Below, one piece after another: positions 26,315-34,793 of a stretch of DNA of 64,000 nt (its first letter is position 1; every line of letters begins with the position of its first letter). A program made the translations under genes and the position numbers. Origin of the DNA: Catenibacillus scindens. GTDB lineage: Bacteria; Bacillota; Clostridia; Lachnospirales; Lachnospiraceae. Location: assembly GCF_014202115.1 (NCBI RefSeq), contig NZ_JACHFW010000014.1:29318-93317 (forward strand). Direction: 5' to 3'. Under the pieces are notes generated by a model. The model was given only the letters and a program-made list of their open reading frames with translations, was not told the DNA's origin and did no database searches.

Positions 26315-27129
26315 AAGTTGTTTCTATATTAAATAAAAATAATGATTACCAGAGATTTGAAGTATTGAAGCATAATCGAAATAAAAGATATAAATATAAT
26401 CAATTTATTGTTGAAGGCGTAAGAAGTTTAAATGAAGCGGTTAAAAATAACTGGAAGATTATTTCTTTTATTTATGACAAGAATAATCTGTCAGGCTGGG
26501 CAAAACATATGATAGAAACAGTAAAAACAGAAGTCAATTATACTCTTACGGCACAGTTGCTAAAGGAATTAAGTGGAAAAGAAGAAACTTCTGAATTATT
26601 GGCTATTATTGAAATGAGGGAAGACAGGTTAGAAAATGTTGCGTTATCTTCCAATCCATTTATTGTGTTATTTGACAGGCCCTCTAATAAAGGAAATTTA
26701 GGTACGATGATACGTTCATGTGATGCGTTGGGAGTAGATATGTTGATAATTACTGGACATGCGGTTGATTTGTATGAGCCTGATGTAATTGTTTCGGCGA
26801 TGGGTTCTTTTTTCAATCTTCCGGTGATTCGAATCATTCACAATGAGGATTTATATAAATTCGTTGAAAGCCTTAGAATAAAATACCCTGGCTTTAAGAT
26901 CATAGGCACAACAGCCCACCACGAAAAGCCTATCTATCATGAGGACTTGAAAACCCCGGTTATGTTAATGATGGGAAATGAAACCATGGGATTAAATAAG
27001 GCATTTAAGGAATATTGTGATGTTTTATGTACGATTCCTATGGCTGAAGATTCCTATGCCAGTTCTTTCAATGTCAGTTGTGCTGCATCTATAATGATGT
27101 ATGAAATAGTAAGACAACGAATGAATTAG
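26311..27129 (+). CDS. SpoU/TrmH-family RNA 2'-O-methyltransferase, possible antibiotic resistance determinant
   Basis: 272 aa. SPOUT-fold SAM methyltransferase. Seen: N-terminal substrate-binding domain (residues about 15-105, FIVEGVRSLNEAV), then SPOUT motifs 1-3: FDRPSNKGNLGTMIRSCDA (about 119-137), MMGNETMGL (about 221-229), and IPMAEDSYASSFNVSCAAS (about 242-260). Related to tRNA/rRNA ribose methylases including thiostrepton and avilamycin resistance enzymes; the target is unknown. AT-rich codon use contrasts with the GC-rich mobilization genes beside it. Lies between two direct repeats in an element that already carries tet, so a ribosome-protecting role is plausible (inference). Confidence 0.8.
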   Translation: MKVVSILNKNNDYQRFEVLKHNRNKRYKYNQFIVEGVRSLNEAVKNNWKIISFIYDKNNLSGWAKHMIETVKTEVNYTLTAQLLKELSGKEETSELLAIIEMREDRLENVALSSNPFIVLFDRPSNKGNLGTMIRSCDALGVDMLIITGHAVDLYEPDVIVSAMGSFFNLPVIRIIHNEDLYKFVESLRIKYPGFKIIGTTAHHEKPIYHEDLKTPVMLMMGNETMGLNKAFKEYCDVLCTIPMAEDSYASSFNVSCAASIMMYEIVRQRMN

Positions 27130-27201
27130 ACAGCATAACCCTTTTGAGAGTGAGCCAGAGAAAAGGGAGGAGCAGGCGTTCTACCTCAAAAGTCTGCAAA
27201 T

Positions 27202-27361
27202 AAAAAAAGAATAAGCAATTACACTCAAATGGCAAAGCCAGCCGAGCCAGTCAACAGTCAAGATGAACGGCGCATATGCGCCGCCGTTGACAGCCCCGCC
27301 CGCCTTTGCAGATAGGCAATCAAGGGGCGACAGCAAGGAGTGCTGCCGCCCCGCACTATTA
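27202..27361 (+). repeat. About 160-bp direct repeat, copy 2
   Basis: Second copy of 25719-25878, beginning with the same AAA AAA GAA TAA that ends the AraC gene and leading into the intact sigma-like gene. Confidence 0.8.
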
Positions 27362-27381
27362 TTCAGAGAGGGGGAATTTCC

Positions 27382-27804
27382 ATGACCGAAGATGAAGCCT
27401 ACAAAGTGCATATCCAGTACACATTCAATGCCTTTTGCAAGATTGTCATTCGTCACGCAGCCATAGATATAATCTTAAAGCTGCGCCGGAGGTGGGAACG
27501 GGAAGTTTCTCTTGACTATCTGATGAATGAGAAGTTTGTCCAGCTTGCCGAACCGGAGCAGCTTGAAGAATATCTTTTTACCGCCTGCGGCCAGACCGCC
27601 GTTCTGTACCATGCGGAACTTGCCGCCGCCCTTGCCCTCTTGCCGGAGCAGACACAGGAAGAGATTTTCCGTTACTATTTCCTGCGCCAGCCGCAGCGAG
27701 TGATCGGCGTACATATTGGCCGGACACGCAGCACAGCGGGGCGGCATATCCAGCTTGCCTTGCAGCGGCTACGGCGGCTCATGGAGGGAAAAGACCATGA
27801 GTAA
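27382..27804 (+). CDS. Sigma-70-like regulator of the IME
   Basis: 140 aa, start at ATG 27382 after GAGGGGG. Seen: N-terminal helix pair (EDEAYKVHIQYTFNAFCKIVIRHAAIDI), central ALALLPEQTQEEIFRYYF, and a C-terminal region-4-like helix-turn-helix (VIGVHIGRTRSTAGRHIQLALQRLRRLM). Such short sigma-like proteins pair with a small HTH protein in mobile elements and are presumed to control excision or transfer genes. Overlaps the next gene by 8 bp. Confidence 0.8.
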   Translation: MTEDEAYKVHIQYTFNAFCKIVIRHAAIDIILKLRRRWEREVSLDYLMNEKFVQLAEPEQLEEYLFTACGQTAVLYHAELAAALALLPEQTQEEIFRYYFLRQPQRVIGVHIGRTRSTAGRHIQLALQRLRRLMEGKDHE

Positions 27805-27994
27805 ACTTCTCCCCTATGAAACAATCGTCAAAGCCCATGAGGGCGACCCGGACGCAATCGACACCGTCCTTTCCCACTATGCCGGATATATCCGCTACTT
27901 TTCCAAAGTACACGGTCAGGTTAACGCCGAGGTTGAGGAATATGTGAAGCAGCAGCTAATCTCCGCACTATTCAAGTTTCGCTTTGACCGATAA
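27797..27994 (+). CDS. Helix-turn-helix conjugative-transposon-like protein (HTH_16 type)
   Basis: 65 aa. Seen: LLPYETIVKAHEGDPDAIDTVLSHYAGYI, typical of the small HTH partner encoded with the sigma-like gene in Tn916/Tn1549-type elements. Its ATG lies inside the sigma gene's last codons. Equivalent to 54786-55028 in the surrounding ICE. Regulatory role inferred from family and context. Confidence 0.75.
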   Translation: MSKLLPYETIVKAHEGDPDAIDTVLSHYAGYIRYFSKVHGQVNAEVEEYVKQQLISALFKFRFDR

Positions 27995-28707
27995 GCCCCA
28001 AAACTGAATACCAGCCGCCCACCAGCGGCCAGTGAAAGCAGTAAGTCTGAAAAAGATTTGCTGCTTTTTTTGTTGTCCATTTGGCAAAATCGCAAAGTCA
28101 CCCGTAGTAGGTAGGTGAAGCCAGAAAAAGCTGCCTGCTCCGTTTGGCAAATTTCAAAACGCAGTGTTGTAGGGAGTGAAAGGAAAAATTCTCTGCCCCG
28201 TAGGTTGCCAAAATCCTGTTTCCCGGATTACTAAGGCAAAAGAAAATTTGAAAAATCCCCGGACAGCGGGTAGCTGGCGGCCTTTTGAATGTATCTTTGG
28301 CGAAAGAAAAAAAAGACCGCGCACAGCGGGCTGAAAGCCCCGCCCCGTTCGCTCTATGTACGGAAAAGCCCGGACAGGGGCAGTCTGCGGCTTACTAAGA
28401 GCAAGTTTCTACCACGGTGCCAAAATCCGCAATTCTGCGGTTTTGCCCCTCGCGGGAAACTTGTTGGGGAGTGCCTTCCCCAAACCCTGCTATACGCCCT
28501 TACGGGCGAAAAAGCTGAAAACAGTTTTTGTTATTTTCCAAAAAGTTGCCCAATGGGAGGTATAGAGGGATTTTTCTGCCGAAATGCAAAAAAAAGTTTT
28601 TGTAATTTCCCGAAAAGTTAAGCAATGGGAGGAGTGAGAGGAAATTTTCTCCGCCCAAAATCCGAAAAAAGTCAGCAATAAGAATAGTGAGAGGAGGTTT
28701 TCAGCCT
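27995..28707 (+). other. 713-bp non-coding region with degenerate direct repeats (candidate oriT region of the IME)
   Basis: No credible gene. A repeated block close to TGGGAGGAGTGAGAGGAAA followed by TTTTCTCYGCC occurs near 28166-28199, 28553-28580, 28626-28655 and, partly, 28685-28706; the last lies directly before mobC. Blocks rich in AAAAAGTT and TTGGCAAAAT recur between them. In mobilizable elements oriT usually lies just upstream of mobC, so this is where I would place it; no nic site could be identified. Confidence 0.5.
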
Positions 28708-29106
28708 ATGCGAAAGAAATACAACACGCCCCACCGCAGCCGCGTTGTGAAAACCCGGCTGTCCGAAGATGAATACGCCGACTTCACAGCGCGGCTTGCG
28801 CCCTATGGTATCAGCCAGTCGGAATTTCTCCGGCAGGCGATACGGCGCACGACCATACGCCCCGTTGTCCATGTATCGGCGGTCAATGATGAACTGCTCT
28901 CCGCTGTCGGGAAGCTGGCCGCCGAGTACGGCAGGATCGGCGGCAACCTCAATCAGATTGCCCGGTATCTGAACGAGTACGGCTCACCCTACAATGCGCT
29001 GTCCGGCGAGGTACGCGCCGCCATAGCCGACCTTGCCGCCCTCAAGTATGAAGTCCTCAAGAAAGTAGGTGACGCAGTTGGCAACACTCAAGCATATCAA
29101 CTCTAA
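28708..29106 (+). CDS. mobC: MobC-family relaxosome accessory protein (IME)
   Basis: 132 aa from ATG 28708, with GAGGAGG upstream. Seen: ribbon-helix-helix-like N-terminus (SRVVKTRLSEDEYADFTARLAPYGISQSEFLRQAI) and the MobC signature LAAEYGRIGGNLNQIARYLNEYG. Binds oriT and assists relaxase nicking. Overlaps the relaxase start by about 29 bp. Confidence 0.85.
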   Translation: MRKKYNTPHRSRVVKTRLSEDEYADFTARLAPYGISQSEFLRQAIRRTTIRPVVHVSAVNDELLSAVGKLAAEYGRIGGNLNQIARYLNEYGSPYNALSGEVRAAIADLAALKYEVLKKVGDAVGNTQAYQL

Positions 29107-30688
29107 AAACGCCGACTACGGAGCCGCCGAACAATATCTTCTCTTTGAGCATGACGAGTTTACCATGAAGCCCGTCCTTGATGAAACCGGCAGGCTTATC
29201 CCCCGCGAGGACTACCGGCTGTCAACGCTGAACTGCGGCGGGGAGGATTTTGCCGTTGCCTGTATGCGGGCAAATCTCCGCTATGGGAAGAACCAGCGGC
29301 GGGAAGATGTGAAAAGCCACCACTATATCATCAGCTTTGACCCACGGGACGGGCCGGACAACGGCTTGACCGTAGACCGGGCGCAGGCATTGGGCGAGAA
29401 GTTTTGCGCCGAGCATTTCCCCGGCCACCAAGCCCTTGTATGCACCCACCCGGACGGCCACAACCACAGCGGCAATATCCATGTGCATATCGTCATTAAC
29501 AGCCTGCGGATAGAGGAAGTACCGTTCCTGCCCTACATGGACAGGCCAGCCGACACGAAAGCCGGCTGCAAGCACCGCTGTACCGACGCTGCCTTGCGCT
29601 ACTTCAAATCCGAAGTCATGGAGATGTGCCACCGGGAGGGGCTTTACCAAATCGACCTCTTGAACGGCAGCAAGAACCGCGTGACCGACCGGGAGTATTG
29701 GGCGCAGAAAAAGGGACAGGCTGCGCTGGACAAGCAGAACGCCCCCATGATTGCAGGCGGTATCACGCCCCGGCAGACCAAGTTTGAAACGAACAAGGAG
29801 AAGCTGCGGCAGACCATACGGAAAGCCCTTGCCACCGCCGCCAGCTTTGACGAATTTTCCTCTCTGCTGCTGCGGGAGGGCGTGACCGTCAAGGAGAGCC
29901 GGGGGCGGCTGTCCTATCTCACGCCGGACAGGACAAAGCCCATTACCGCCCGGAAGCTGGGCGACGACTTTGACCGCACCGCTGTCCTTTCCGTTTTGGA
30001 GCAGAACGCCGCCAGAGCCACAGAAAAGGCCGCAGCCATACTCGAATACCCCCGGCATGGGAACACAAAAGCCCCACAAACCGCCCCGAAGCAGGACGGT
30101 GTGCAGCGGCTTGTGGACATTGAGCAGAAAATGGCCGAGGGCAAAGGCCGGGGCTATGAACGCTGGGCGACCATGCACAACCTCAAACAAATGGCCGCGA
30201 CGCTGAATGTGTATCAGGAATACGGCTTTACTTCCCCGGAGCAGTTAGAAGCCGCCGTTGATACCGCCTATCAGGAAATGCGCCAGACCAGCGGCGAACT
30301 GAAAGCACTGGAAACGAAGCTACAAGGGAAAAAGGAGTTGCAGCAACAGGTACTTGCCTATGCCAAGACCAAGCCCACCCGCGACGGGCTGAAAGCGCAG
30401 AAATCCGAGAAAGCCCGCGCCGCCTACCGGCAGGCAAACGAGAGCGATTTTATCATAGCCGAAGCCGCCGCCCGGTATTTCAAGGCGCATGGCATCACCA
30501 AGCTGCCCGCCCGGAAAGCGTTGCAGGCCGAGATCGAGCAGCTTATCTCCGAGAAAGACGGCCTGTATAACACCTACCACGAACAGAAACAGCGGTTCAA
30601 GGAGTTGCAGACCGTCAAGCGGAACATCGACCAGATTTTGCGCCGGGAGGAACCCCACCGCAGAAAGGAGCAGAGCCATGAGCGATAA
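29078..30688 (+). CDS. Relaxase/mobilization nuclease (IME)
   Basis: 536 aa. Nicks oriT and pilots the transferred strand. Seen: N-terminal relaxase domain with the histidine motif HPDGHNHSGNIHVHIVIN (about 120-137), followed by a long helical, Lys/Glu-rich C-terminal half. TTG 29078 gives the family start MATLKHI with AGGTG 6 nt upstream; a GTG at 29069 is also in frame. MobC lies upstream and a cysteine-rich VLP protein overlaps the end. Different from the ICE relaxase at 50126, so the IME is processed at its own oriT. Confidence 0.88.
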   Translation: MATLKHINSKNADYGAAEQYLLFEHDEFTMKPVLDETGRLIPREDYRLSTLNCGGEDFAVACMRANLRYGKNQRREDVKSHHYIISFDPRDGPDNGLTVDRAQALGEKFCAEHFPGHQALVCTHPDGHNHSGNIHVHIVINSLRIEEVPFLPYMDRPADTKAGCKHRCTDAALRYFKSEVMEMCHREGLYQIDLLNGSKNRVTDREYWAQKKGQAALDKQNAPMIAGGITPRQTKFETNKEKLRQTIRKALATAASFDEFSSLLLREGVTVKESRGRLSYLTPDRTKPITARKLGDDFDRTAVLSVLEQNAARATEKAAAILEYPRHGNTKAPQTAPKQDGVQRLVDIEQKMAEGKGRGYERWATMHNLKQMAATLNVYQEYGFTSPEQLEAAVDTAYQEMRQTSGELKALETKLQGKKELQQQVLAYAKTKPTRDGLKAQKSEKARAAYRQANESDFIIAEAAARYFKAHGITKLPARKALQAEIEQLISEKDGLYNTYHEQKQRFKELQTVKRNIDQILRREEPHRRKEQSHER

Positions 30689-31064
30689 CCTGCCCCGCAT
30701 GGACTACCGCCAGCACCGGCGGGCGCGGCGGCTGGTACATGAGTGCTGTAACTACGACGAGGGAAACTGCCTGCTGTTAGACGACGGGGAGCCTTGCGTG
30801 TGCGTCCAAAGCATTTCCCTTTCCCTCATGTGCCGCTGGTTCCGTGTGGCTGTCCTGCCCCTTGACGGGGAACTGGCCGCAGCCCTCTTGTACCGGGGGA
30901 GCCGGAAACGGTGTGAGGTCTGCGGGGCGGCATTTGTCCCCAAATCCAACCGGGGAAAATACTGCCCCGACTGCGCCGGACGCATGAAGAAACTCAAAGC
31001 CGCCGAGAGAAAGCGGAAACAAAGGCAGAAATGTCACGCTTTAGAGCCTTTCAAACCCGCATGA
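30678..31064 (+). CDS. Cysteine-rich VLP domain protein (IME copy)
   Basis: 128 aa. Seen: CCNYDEGNCLLLDDGEPCVCVQS (about 21-43) and a C-terminal zinc-finger-like CEVCGAAFVPKSNRGKYCPDC. Same family as 45869-46237 in the ICE. Role unknown; cysteine spacing suggests metal binding, and the position after relaxase genes suggests a DNA-processing accessory. Start overlaps the relaxase stop. Confidence 0.75.
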   Translation: MSDNLPRMDYRQHRRARRLVHECCNYDEGNCLLLDDGEPCVCVQSISLSLMCRWFRVAVLPLDGELAAALLYRGSRKRCEVCGAAFVPKSNRGKYCPDCAGRMKKLKAAERKRKQRQKCHALEPFKPA

Positions 31065-31199
31065 ATCAAGGTTTTTTTCGTGAGTGTCAAAGGGTACGCG
31101 ATACATTTATCCTTTTCCCCCGGAAACGCCGTTCTAAGGCGTGACAAAACACCACAATCAACCCGAACACAGGGAGGTGATACTATCGCTGATTATATC

Positions 31200-31931
31200 A
31201 TGGCAGACACGCCGCTGCCTATCTATCTGCCCTACCCCCGTTTCCTGCTGAAAATGGAGATTTCCCAGACCGCCAAGCTGCTGTATTCGCTGCTGTTAGA
31301 CCGTTCCACACTCTCCCAGAAGAACAAGTGGCAGGACGACGAGGGCAGGATATATATTATCTATCCAATCGCGGAGATAGCCGAAATACTGGATAAGGGC
31401 AGCACCACCATAAAGGGGGCGCTTAATGAACTGGACATGGCGGGGCTGCTGGAACGGGAACGGGGCGGCTTCTCCGCACCGAACCGGCTTTATGTCAAAG
31501 TGCCGCGAGTGCCACAGGTACAGTTTTCCGACCAACTGATGGCCGGAAATCCGACCCTCATAGAGCCGGAAAACCGTCCTACTGATGGTCAGAAAACCGA
31601 CCTTATGATGGTCGGAAAACCGTCCCCTAACCAAACTACTATAAACAACCTTACAGAGAGCCAAACAAAGGGAGTGAGTGGGGAGCCGCCCGCGCCCTAT
31701 GGCCGATACCAGAATATTTTTCTGTCGCAGACCGAATACGACGAGTTGCAGGCAGAGTACCCCGACAGGCTGGAACGGTTCATCGAGGAAATGAGCCGCT
31801 ACCTTGCCGCCAACGGGAAAAGCTACCAGAACTATGCCGCCGCCCTGCGGATATGGGCGGGGAACGACAAAAAGAAAGCCCCGAAAAAGGGCATACCAGA
31901 CTACTCATGCAAGGAGGGCGAGAGTTTATGA
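31200..31931 (+). CDS. repA: RepA_N-type replication initiator of the IME
   Basis: 243 aa from ATG 31200. Seen: the RepA_N core LPIYLPYPRFLLKMEISQTAKLLYSLLLDR (about 6-35) with the winged-helix IYIIYPIAEIAEILDKGSTTIKGALNELDMAGLL, a spacer encoded by DNA iterons (31528-31629), and a C-terminal DnaD-like part (FIEEMSRYLAANGKSYQNYAAALRIWA). Start choice is odd: the only good ribosome binding site (GGAGG 31173-31177) is spaced for an in-frame ATC at 31185, so translation may begin at a rare codon. Overlaps the dnaC-like gene by ATGA. Confidence 0.82.
   Translation: MADTPLPIYLPYPRFLLKMEISQTAKLLYSLLLDRSTLSQKNKWQDDEGRIYIIYPIAEIAEILDKGSTTIKGALNELDMAGLLERERGGFSAPNRLYVKVPRVPQVQFSDQLMAGNPTLIEPENRPTDGQKTDLMMVGKPSPNQTTINNLTESQTKGVSGEPPAPYGRYQNIFLSQTEYDELQAEYPDRLERFIEEMSRYLAANGKSYQNYAAALRIWAGNDKKKAPKKGIPDYSCKEGESL
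31528..31629 (+). repeat. Four 23-bp iterons within repA
   Basis: Units at 31528-31550, 31551-31573, 31574-31596 and 31597-31619, plus a partial fifth. Shared pattern: CCGWCC at the start, TGATGG in the middle, SGGAAA or CAGAAA at the end. Because 23 is not a multiple of three, each unit is read in a different frame and the protein is not repetitive; the DNA itself is conserved. Candidate replication origin. Confidence 0.8.
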
Positions 31932-32770
31932 AGAACGAAATCAACGCTGTTTTGGAGAATATGACGACCACCGCCCCGGAGCCGGAGGACTACACCGGCG
32001 AGGACGGTTTACTGTACTGCGGCAAGTGCCGCAAGCCGAAAGAAGCCTATTTTGCGCCGGATAAGGCCGCTATCTTTGGCCGTGACCGTCACCCGGCAGA
32101 GTGCGACTGCCAGAGAACCGCCCGCGAGGAACGGGAGGCCGCCGAGAAGCGGCGCAGGCACCTTGACACCGTGGAAGAACTGAAACGCCGGGGCTTTACC
32201 GACCCCACCATGCGGGACTGGACTTTTGAGAACGACAACGGCAGGAACCCGCAGGCCGGGATTGCCCGCCGGTATGTGGAGCATTGGGCGGATATGCGAG
32301 CCGACAATATCGGCTGCCTGTTCTGGGGCGGCGTGGGAACCGGGAAAAGCTATCTTGCGGGCTGTATCGCAAACGCCCTCATGGAGAAAGAAATCCCCGT
32401 CCACATGACGAACTTTGCCCTTATCCTCAACGACCTTGCCGCCAGCTTTGAGAACCGCAACGAGTACATTTCCCGCCTTTGCCGCTATCCGCTGCTTATC
32501 ATTGACGACTTCGGCATGGAGCGCGGGACGGAATACGGGCTGGAACAGGTTTTCAATGTGATTGACAGCCGTTACCGCAGCAGCAAGCCGCTGATCGTCA
32601 CGACCAACCTCACGCTGGACGACCTGCGGAACCCGGAGGACACCGCCCATTCCCGGATTTATGACCGCCTGCTTTCCATGTGCGTCCCGGTACGCTTTAC
32701 CGGCGACAACTTCCGGCAGGAAGCCGCGCAGCGGAAAATGGAGAGCATGAAGAAACTGATTACCGACTGA
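31928..32770 (+). CDS. DnaC/IstB-like AAA+ ATPase (helicase loader)
   Basis: 280 aa. Seen: N-terminal zinc-binding type cysteines (YCGKCRKPKEAYF, CDCQR), Walker A WGGVGTGKSYLA (about 138-149), Walker B LLIIDDFGMERGTEYG (about 192-207), sensor 1 IVTTNLT. Expected to load the replicative helicase at the repA origin of the excised element. Start overlaps the repA stop (ATGA). Confidence 0.88.
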   Translation: MKNEINAVLENMTTTAPEPEDYTGEDGLLYCGKCRKPKEAYFAPDKAAIFGRDRHPAECDCQRTAREEREAAEKRRRHLDTVEELKRRGFTDPTMRDWTFENDNGRNPQAGIARRYVEHWADMRADNIGCLFWGGVGTGKSYLAGCIANALMEKEIPVHMTNFALILNDLAASFENRNEYISRLCRYPLLIIDDFGMERGTEYGLEQVFNVIDSRYRSSKPLIVTTNLTLDDLRNPEDTAHSRIYDRLLSMCVPVRFTGDNFRQEAAQRKMESMKKLITD

Positions 32771-32784
32771 AAGGAGTATTGCCT

Positions 32785-32973
32785 ATGGCAGATAACAAGC
32801 AGCCCGACACCCGCACCACCCGCCGCCCCGACTGCGTGACGGAAATCCGCATGGGCAATTCCGTCCTTGTCGTGTCCGGCTATTTCAAGAAAGACACTAC
32901 CACCACCGCCGCCGACAAAATGGCGCGGGTACTGGAAGCGGAAGCCGCTGCTACACAAAAACCGGCAATTTGA
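32785..32973 (+). CDS. tnpW: TnpW family protein (IME)
   Basis: 62 aa. Seen: VTEIRMGNSVLVVSGYFKKD followed by TAADKMARVLEAEA, the TnpW pattern. Members are encoded next to serine recombinases in Tn4451-like elements; role not established. AAAGGAG precedes ATG 32785. Confidence 0.75.
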   Translation: MADNKQPDTRTTRRPDCVTEIRMGNSVLVVSGYFKKDTTTTAADKMARVLEAEAAATQKPAI

Positions 32974-33022
32974 CAAATCATAAAGAAGCAGATTTTACAC
33001 TTTTGCCGCTATACAGCCCGCC

Positions 33023-33054
33023 CTATTCCGTGGTACAATGAAACCACGGAATAG
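33023..33054 (+). promoter_or_regulatory. Operator-like inverted repeat around the IME recombinase -10 box
   Basis: Perfect 11-bp arms CTATTCCGTGG / CCACGGAATAG with TACAAT (33034-33039), a likely -10 box, in the loop. A repressor or the recombinase bound here would block its own promoter. Confidence 0.6.
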
Positions 33055-33084
33055 TGGGGCTGGCTGTCGGAAACGGAGGATTTT

Positions 33085-34704
33085 ATGTTAAGACAAGCCA
33101 CCCAAAACCTCATTACCGCCCTTTATCCGAGATTGTCCCATGAGGACGAGTTGCAAGGCGAGAGTAATTCCATATCGAACCAGAAAAGGATTTTGGAAAC
33201 CTACGCCAAGCAGAACGGCTTTACTAATCTGCGCTGGTACACCGACGACGGCTTCTCCGGCGCGAACTTTCAAAGACCCGGTTTTCAAGCCATGCTTGCA
33301 GACATTGAAGCCGGGAAAGTCGGAACCGTCATAGTCAAGGACATGAGCCGGTTAGGGCGAAACTACTTGCAGGTAGGGTTTTACACGGAAATGCTGTTCC
33401 CTCAAAAGGGAGTGCGTTTTATCGCTGTCAACGACAATGTGGACAGCGCAAACGGCAGCATGGACAACGATTTTACCCCTCTGCGAAATCTGTTCAACGA
33501 ATGGCTGGTGAGAGATACGAGCAAGAAAATCAAGGCAGTAAAACGAGCAAAAGGCATGAGCGGCAAGCCTGTTACCAGCAAGCCGGTCTATGGCTACCTC
33601 ATGGACGAGGACGAGAACTATATCGTTGACGAGGAAACCGCGCCGGTTGTCCAGCAGATATACCAGCTTTGCCTTGCCGGGAATGGCCCGACCAAGATTG
33701 CCCGTATGCTTACGGAGCAGCAAATCCCCACGCCGGGGACGCTGGAATACCGCAGGACAGGCAGCACACGCCGCTACCACCCCGGCTATGAGTGTAAATG
33801 GGCGACAAACACCGTCGTTCATATCCTCGAAAACCGGGAGTACACCGGCTGTCTGGTAAACTTCAAGACGGAAAAGCCCTCTTACAAGGTCAAACACAGT
33901 GTAGAGAACCCCGTGGAGAAGCAGGCCATTTTTGAGAACCACCATGAGCCTATCATAGACCGGGAAACATGGGAGCGCGTGCAGGAGTTACGCAAGCAGC
34001 GCAAACGCCCGAACCGCTATGATGAAGTGGGGCTGTTCTCCGGTATGCTGTTCTGCGCCGACTGCGGCCATGTGATGTACCAGCAGCGGTATCAGAACAA
34101 GAACCGCAAGCAGGACTGTTACATCTGCGGCAGCTACAAGAAGCGCACCCGCGACTGTACGGCGCACTTTATCCGCACCGACCTGTTGACCGCCGGTGTC
34201 CTCTCCAATCTCCGGCAAGTGACGGAGTATGCCGCCAAGCATGAGAGCCGCTTTGTGAAGCTGCTTATCCAGCAGAACGAGATCGGCGGCAAGAGAAAGA
34301 CCGCCGCAACCACCAGGCAGCTTGAACAGGCGCAGGAGCGCATTGCCGAAGTGAGCCGCATTATTAAGCGGCTGTATGAGGACAATGTGAACGGCAAAAT
34401 CAGTGACGAGCGTTTCATGGAACTGTCAGCAGACTATGAGCAGGAACAGCGGGAACTGAAAGACCGCGCCGCCGCTTTGCAGGCCGAACTGGACAAGTCG
34501 CAGGCCGCCACCGTCAACGCGGAAAAGTTTATGGGTATCGTCCGAAAGCACCTTGCCTTTGAGGAATTGACCCCCACCCTCTTGCGGGAAATGATTGAAA
34601 AAATCGTCGTGCATGAGTGTAGCTATGACGAGAACGGCACCCGCAGGCAGGACATTGAGATTTATTACAGCTTTGTCGGCAAGATTGACTTGCCCGAAGC
34701 CTAA
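33085..34704 (+). CDS. Large serine recombinase of the IME
   Basis: 539 aa. Catalyses excision and integration at a 2-bp core. Seen: catalytic Ser18 in LYPRLSHED, resolvase domain with IVKDMSRLGRNYLQVGFYTE (about 84-103), recombinase domain KPVYGYLMDEDENYIVDEETAP, zinc ribbon with CADCGHVMYQQR and CYICGSYKKRTRDC, coiled-coil, and C-terminal IEIYYSFVGKIDLPEA. Lies at the right end, about 90 bp from the junction, as usual. Appears intact, so the IME should be able to excise. Confidence 0.93.
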   Translation: MLRQATQNLITALYPRLSHEDELQGESNSISNQKRILETYAKQNGFTNLRWYTDDGFSGANFQRPGFQAMLADIEAGKVGTVIVKDMSRLGRNYLQVGFYTEMLFPQKGVRFIAVNDNVDSANGSMDNDFTPLRNLFNEWLVRDTSKKIKAVKRAKGMSGKPVTSKPVYGYLMDEDENYIVDEETAPVVQQIYQLCLAGNGPTKIARMLTEQQIPTPGTLEYRRTGSTRRYHPGYECKWATNTVVHILENREYTGCLVNFKTEKPSYKVKHSVENPVEKQAIFENHHEPIIDRETWERVQELRKQRKRPNRYDEVGLFSGMLFCADCGHVMYQQRYQNKNRKQDCYICGSYKKRTRDCTAHFIRTDLLTAGVLSNLRQVTEYAAKHESRFVKLLIQQNEIGGKRKTAATTRQLEQAQERIAEVSRIIKRLYEDNVNGKISDERFMELSADYEQEQRELKDRAAALQAELDKSQAATVNAEKFMGIVRKHLAFEELTPTLLREMIEKIVVHECSYDENGTRRQDIEIYYSFVGKIDLPEA

Positions 34705-34793
34705 CGCCCGACCTATCCGACACAATGGCCAAGTGCCGGATAGGAACGGCAAAATTTTTTACATTTCTATTACTTCTTTATCGCACATCAGTA

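Larger units (their letters stand above)
22364..34793. mobile_element. Integrative mobilizable element inserted in maff2 (12.4 kb, tet-bearing)
   Basis: Left junction GGCGCG-AA-TGCTC (AA at 22362-22363), right junction CAGTA-AA-GTCG (AA at 34794-34795); the uninterrupted target is GGCGCG-AA-GTCG. The two termini (22364-22384 and the complement of 34773-34793) match at about 17 of 21 positions, including ATGTG and ATAAAGAA. Contents: tet with attenuator, AraC/GyrI regulator, RNA methyltransferase, sigma/HTH pair, MobC, relaxase, RepA_N, DnaC-like, TnpW, serine recombinase at the right end. No T4SS genes, so transfer would need a helper. A 2-bp core fits serine recombinase chemistry. Confidence 0.9.
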
